Of a stretch of DNA of 17,376 nucleotides, positions 15,818-17,376 are shown in pieces. Below the pieces are notes generated by a model. That model had not been told where the DNA came from and made no database searches. It saw only the letters and a program-made list of their open reading frames with translations. Source of the DNA: Planctomycetaceae bacterium (lineage in GTDB: Bacteria > Planctomycetota > Planctomycetia > Pirellulales > Pirellulaceae); contig PANG01000090.1 in NCBI GenBank assembly GCA_002708345.1, positions 1 through 17,376 on the forward strand, in the 5' to 3' direction. The translations under genes and the position numbers were made by a program. The first letter of the stretch is position 1; every line of letters begins with the position of its first letter.

Positions 15818-16372
15818 ATGAGAACAGCAACACTTGTCTCTGCGGCACTGCTCGTTGGCCTGATGGTCAGCGGACCGGTGGACGCGGAAGTCAAGTCGGG
15901 TCTGCAGGCAGGCGCTTCGGCGACTCCCTTCAATGTGAAGGACTGCACTGGCCCGGCGAAGGGTTCCAAACTCTGCTATAGGTGAAAGTACGGCGGACGC
16001 CCGGTCGTCACGATCGTTACTCGTGAACTGACTGAGGACTTGGCCGGTCTGGTCAAGAAAGTCGACAGCCTGGTAGAGAAGAATGCGGGAAAACAGATGA
16101 AGTCATTTGTCGTCCTGTTGACAGACGATCCAGATGGTGCGGAGAAGGAACTCCAGGCTTTTGCCAAGAAACATGGCATCAGCAATGTACCGCTGACGTT
16201 TTACGAGGGAATTGCTGGCCCGCCGAATTACAAGATTGCCAAGGATGCTGACGTGACTGTCATGCTCTGGCGCAATCTTCGAGTCTCGGCGAACCACTCC
16301 TACGCCAAGGGGGCTCTTAATAGCAAGACCGCCCAGAAGGTTCTGGATTCGACGAGCAAGATCCTCAACTAA
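15818..16372 (+). CDS. Putative selenoprotein: exported thioredoxin-like protein with CxxU motif (in-frame TGA)
   Basis: Read through the TGA, this is a 184-residue exported thioredoxin-fold-like protein. Residues 1-23 are a signal peptide (TLVSAALLVGLMVSGPVDA). Next come P-F-N-V-K-D-C43-T-G-P and the redox site C53-Y-R-U56, where U is TGA at 15983-15985, then K-Y-G-G-R-P-V-V-T-I-V-T. This matches a strand-CxxC-helix unit. Further on, S-F-V-V-L-L-T-D-D-P and N-V-P-L-T-F fit a later strand and a cis-proline loop. From memory, planctomycete relatives carry cysteine here (CYRCxYG); I could not verify this. The frame has no other stop before TAA, a ribosome binding site precedes the ATG, and an intrinsic terminator follows. 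Probable role: thiol/disulfide or peroxide chemistry outside the cytoplasm. Alternatives: nonsense mutation, sequencing error, or a cysteine-reading TGA. An ATG at 16040 would give a 110-residue product lacking both signal peptide and redox site, and is unlikely. Confidence 0.75.
15983..16021 (+). promoter_or_regulatory. Putative bacterial SECIS element just after the TGA
   Basis: The TGA (15983-15985) is followed by bases that fold into a long hairpin inside the coding sequence. Pairs, 5' arm to 3' arm: 15996-15999 with 16006-16009 (GACG/CGUC), 15994-15995 with 16011-16012, 15990-15993 with 16014-16017 (one G-U), and 15987-15989 with 16019-16021. This makes 13 pairs with single-base bulges at 16010, 16013 and 16018. 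The six-base loop CCCGGU (16000-16005) places GGU 18-20 bases after the TGA; in E. coli fdhF the loop GGU is at about 19-21. The loop does not have G in its first two positions, a departure from the usual bacterial SECIS model. Confidence 0.6.
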
Positions 16373-16409
16373 TTGGCAGGTCGTCACTTGTCGATAAGAG
16401 AAAATTCAG

Positions 16410-16442
16410 ACCCGGGGTTCCGATTGGGATCCCGGGTTTTTC
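16410..16442 (+). terminator. Intrinsic transcription terminator after the thioredoxin-like gene
   Basis: ACCCGGG (16410-16416) pairs with CCCGGGT (16431-16437). The pairing continues inward through five more pairs, two of them G-U, to a GATT loop at 16422-16425, giving a 12-bp stem. A T-rich tail (TTTTTCT) follows directly. It lies 38 bases after the TAA of the thioredoxin-like gene and ends that transcript before the next gene. Confidence 0.85.
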
Positions 16443-16477
16443 TCTATCCCGGTGACCCATGTTTGAAAGGTCATTCA

Positions 16478-17376
16478 ATGAAAGGCCTCTTGAGAAGCCT
16501 GTTGCTCACCGCGATTCTCTGGTGCTCCTCGATCCCGGTGGCAGGTTTGGCTGGCCAATCCAATAGCCTGATGGATATTTCCGCCGACGGAAAACTGCTT
16601 GCCTGCAGTAACCGGGATAGCGGAACGGTAACGATTGTCGACCTGTCGCAGCAGGAGGTTCTGCGTGAAATTTCGGTGGGGAAGAAGCCCGAGGGGGTGA
16701 CTTTCCTGGGGGCAACCCATTCGCTTGCCATTGCGGTTTACGAGGAAGACAAGGTTGTCCTTCTCGATGGCGATTCGGGTAAGCTGCAGGCGGGCATCGA
16801 CGTGTTTGATGAACCGTACGGGGTCGTCAGTTCCGGTGACGGCACGAGGATTTATGTCACCCTCGATTTCCCCGGCCAGCTTCTGGAGATTGATACAGCC
16901 AGGGCTGAGGTCGTCCGCGTGCTCACGGTGGGCCCCTTTCTTCGGGGAGTGGCACTTTCTCCGGATCAGAAACGGCTGCTGGTGACGGAGTTTTATACTG
17001 CCCGGGTCCATGCGATTGATATCGCCGGCTGGAAGAAGGTGGATCAGTGGGACGGTGCCAGCACCGATAACCTGTGCAGGCAGATCATTATCCATCCCAA
17101 CCGTCCAAAGGCCTATATCCCCCATATTCGCTCCAAGGTCACTGGCAAACATGGGCTCGGATCAATCTTTCCTTACGTGGCAATCTTGGATACAGCGGCG
17201 GGTGAGGGGAAGCGACGGAAACGCATTCCGATGGATTCCTTCCTCAATAACCTGGTTACTGCCAGCCCCTGGGAAGTTGAGATTTCAGCGGATGGCAAAC
17301 AGTTCTACGCTGTCTTTAGCAGTACGAATGACATGTTCGTGTGTGAAGTGATCGATGATGATTACCGAGAACTGGG
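16478..17376 (+). CDS. YVTN/YncE-like secreted beta-propeller protein, incomplete at the window end
   Basis: The frame starts at ATG 16478 and stays open for 299 codons to the end of the window, so the C-terminus is missing. The start MKGLLRSLLLTAILWCSSIPVAGLAG is a signal peptide. Blades of about 40 residues follow with the YVTN-type pattern: L-A-C-S-N-R-D-S-G-T-V-T-I-V-D-L, then V-L-R-E-I-S-V-G-K-K-P-E-G-V, then Y-E-E-D-K-V-V-L-L-D, then E-P-Y-G-V-V-S-S-G-D-G-T-R-I-Y-V, and R-G-V-A-L-S-P-D-Q-K-R-L-L-V-T. In planctomycetes such propellers are often joined to a C-terminal c-type cytochrome domain, but that part lies outside the window. It follows the terminator of the thioredoxin-like gene, so it should have its own promoter, which I could not pick out with confidence. 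Confidence 0.8.
   Translation, partial: MKGLLRSLLLTAILWCSSIPVAGLAGQSNSLMDISADGKLLACSNRDSGTVTIVDLSQQEVLREISVGKKPEGVTFLGATHSLAIAVYEEDKVVLLDGDSGKLQAGIDVFDEPYGVVSSGDGTRIYVTLDFPGQLLEIDTARAEVVRVLTVGPFLRGVALSPDQKRLLVTEFYTARVHAIDIAGWKKVDQWDGASTDNLCRQIIIHPNRPKAYIPHIRSKVTGKHGLGSIFPYVAILDTAAGEGKRRKRIPMDSFLNNLVTASPWEVEISADGKQFYAVFSSTNDMFVCEVIDDDYREL

Noticed and set aside
15818..15985. Reading the thioredoxin-like gene as a simple pseudogene with a nonsense codon.
   Set aside because: This is not excluded, but it is less likely: the frame is otherwise intact, the TGA is exactly at a redox-cysteine position, and a SECIS-like hairpin follows it.
16040..16372. A separate 110-residue gene starting at ATG 16040.
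   Set aside because: It is the same frame as the TGA-containing gene, lacks its own ribosome binding site, and would start inside a thioredoxin-like domain without the redox site or signal peptide.
16475..17152. A 225-codon minus-strand frame at the right end.
   Set aside because: The plus strand here encodes a signal peptide and regular propeller blades that run off the window. The minus frame is its shadow.
1..17376. Mobile elements, CRISPR arrays, tRNA or rRNA genes.
   Set aside because: No transposase or integrase motif, no regularly spaced repeats and no tRNA-like or rRNA sequence was seen on either strand by reading.

Overview
The window looks like chromosomal DNA of a planctomycete (Planctomycetota, probably Pirellulales-like). 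The evidence is the gene content: two DUF1501 proteins with twin-arginine signals, a large Ig-like/c-type-haem-motif/DUF1549/DUF1553 protein, a PQQ-like beta-propeller, a pre-peptidase C-terminal (PPC) protein, a DUF6817 protein and a truncated YVTN-type propeller. This mix is characteristic of that phylum. GC is moderately high. No tRNA, rRNA, insertion sequence, phage gene or CRISPR array is visible.

Layout. (1) 129-2030, plus strand: secreted PQQ-like propeller, then a DUF6817 protein. (2) 2033-8270, minus strand: a three-gene operon read DUF1549/DUF1553 cytochrome-like protein -> DUF1501 protein -> PPC-domain protein. A good sigma70-like promoter (8351-8380) and an inverted repeat in the leader precede it. 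(3) 8403-9452, minus strand: a GguC/AraD1-type fumarylacetoacetate-hydrolase-fold protein. (4) 9631-11604, plus strand: secreted propeller-like protein, then a beta-lactamase-fold serine hydrolase. (5) 11601-14371, minus strand: second DUF1501 protein, then a Tat-exported protein of unknown function. (6) 14553-15695, plus strand: an enolase-superfamily (mandelate racemase/muconate lactonizing) enzyme. (7) 15818-16372, plus strand: a small exported thioredoxin-like protein with an in-frame TGA, followed by a strong intrinsic terminator. (8) 16478 to the window end: YVTN-like propeller, incomplete.

The main discovery candidate is region 7. From an ATG with a purine-rich ribosome binding site at 15818, the frame encodes a signal peptide and then C53-Y-R, a TGA at 15983-15985, and K-Y-G-G-R-P. 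It then stays open for 128 more sense codons to a TAA followed by a terminator. The TGA falls exactly where the second cysteine of a thioredoxin-type CxxC would be, giving a CxxU motif. The 35 bases just after the TGA can fold into a 13-bp hairpin with a six-base loop containing GGU, at nearly the same distance from the UGA as in the E. coli fdhF SECIS. I read this as a probable selenoprotein that ordinary gene calling would break into a short fragment and a leaderless 110-residue ORF. It is unproven: a nonsense mutation or sequence error is the main alternative.

How the genes fit together. The DUF1549/DUF1501/PPC operon is the exported protein set typical of planctomycetes, whose biochemical role is still not established. 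The FAH-fold protein and the enolase-superfamily enzyme would both fit sugar-acid breakdown (dehydration to a 2-keto-3-deoxy acid and further conversion), but they are 5 kb apart and the link is only an inference. Three convergent or divergent boundaries are very tight: 2 bases between the stops at 2030/2033, one CTAG shared by two stop codons at 11601-11604, and short divergent spacers around 9453-9630 and 14372-14552.
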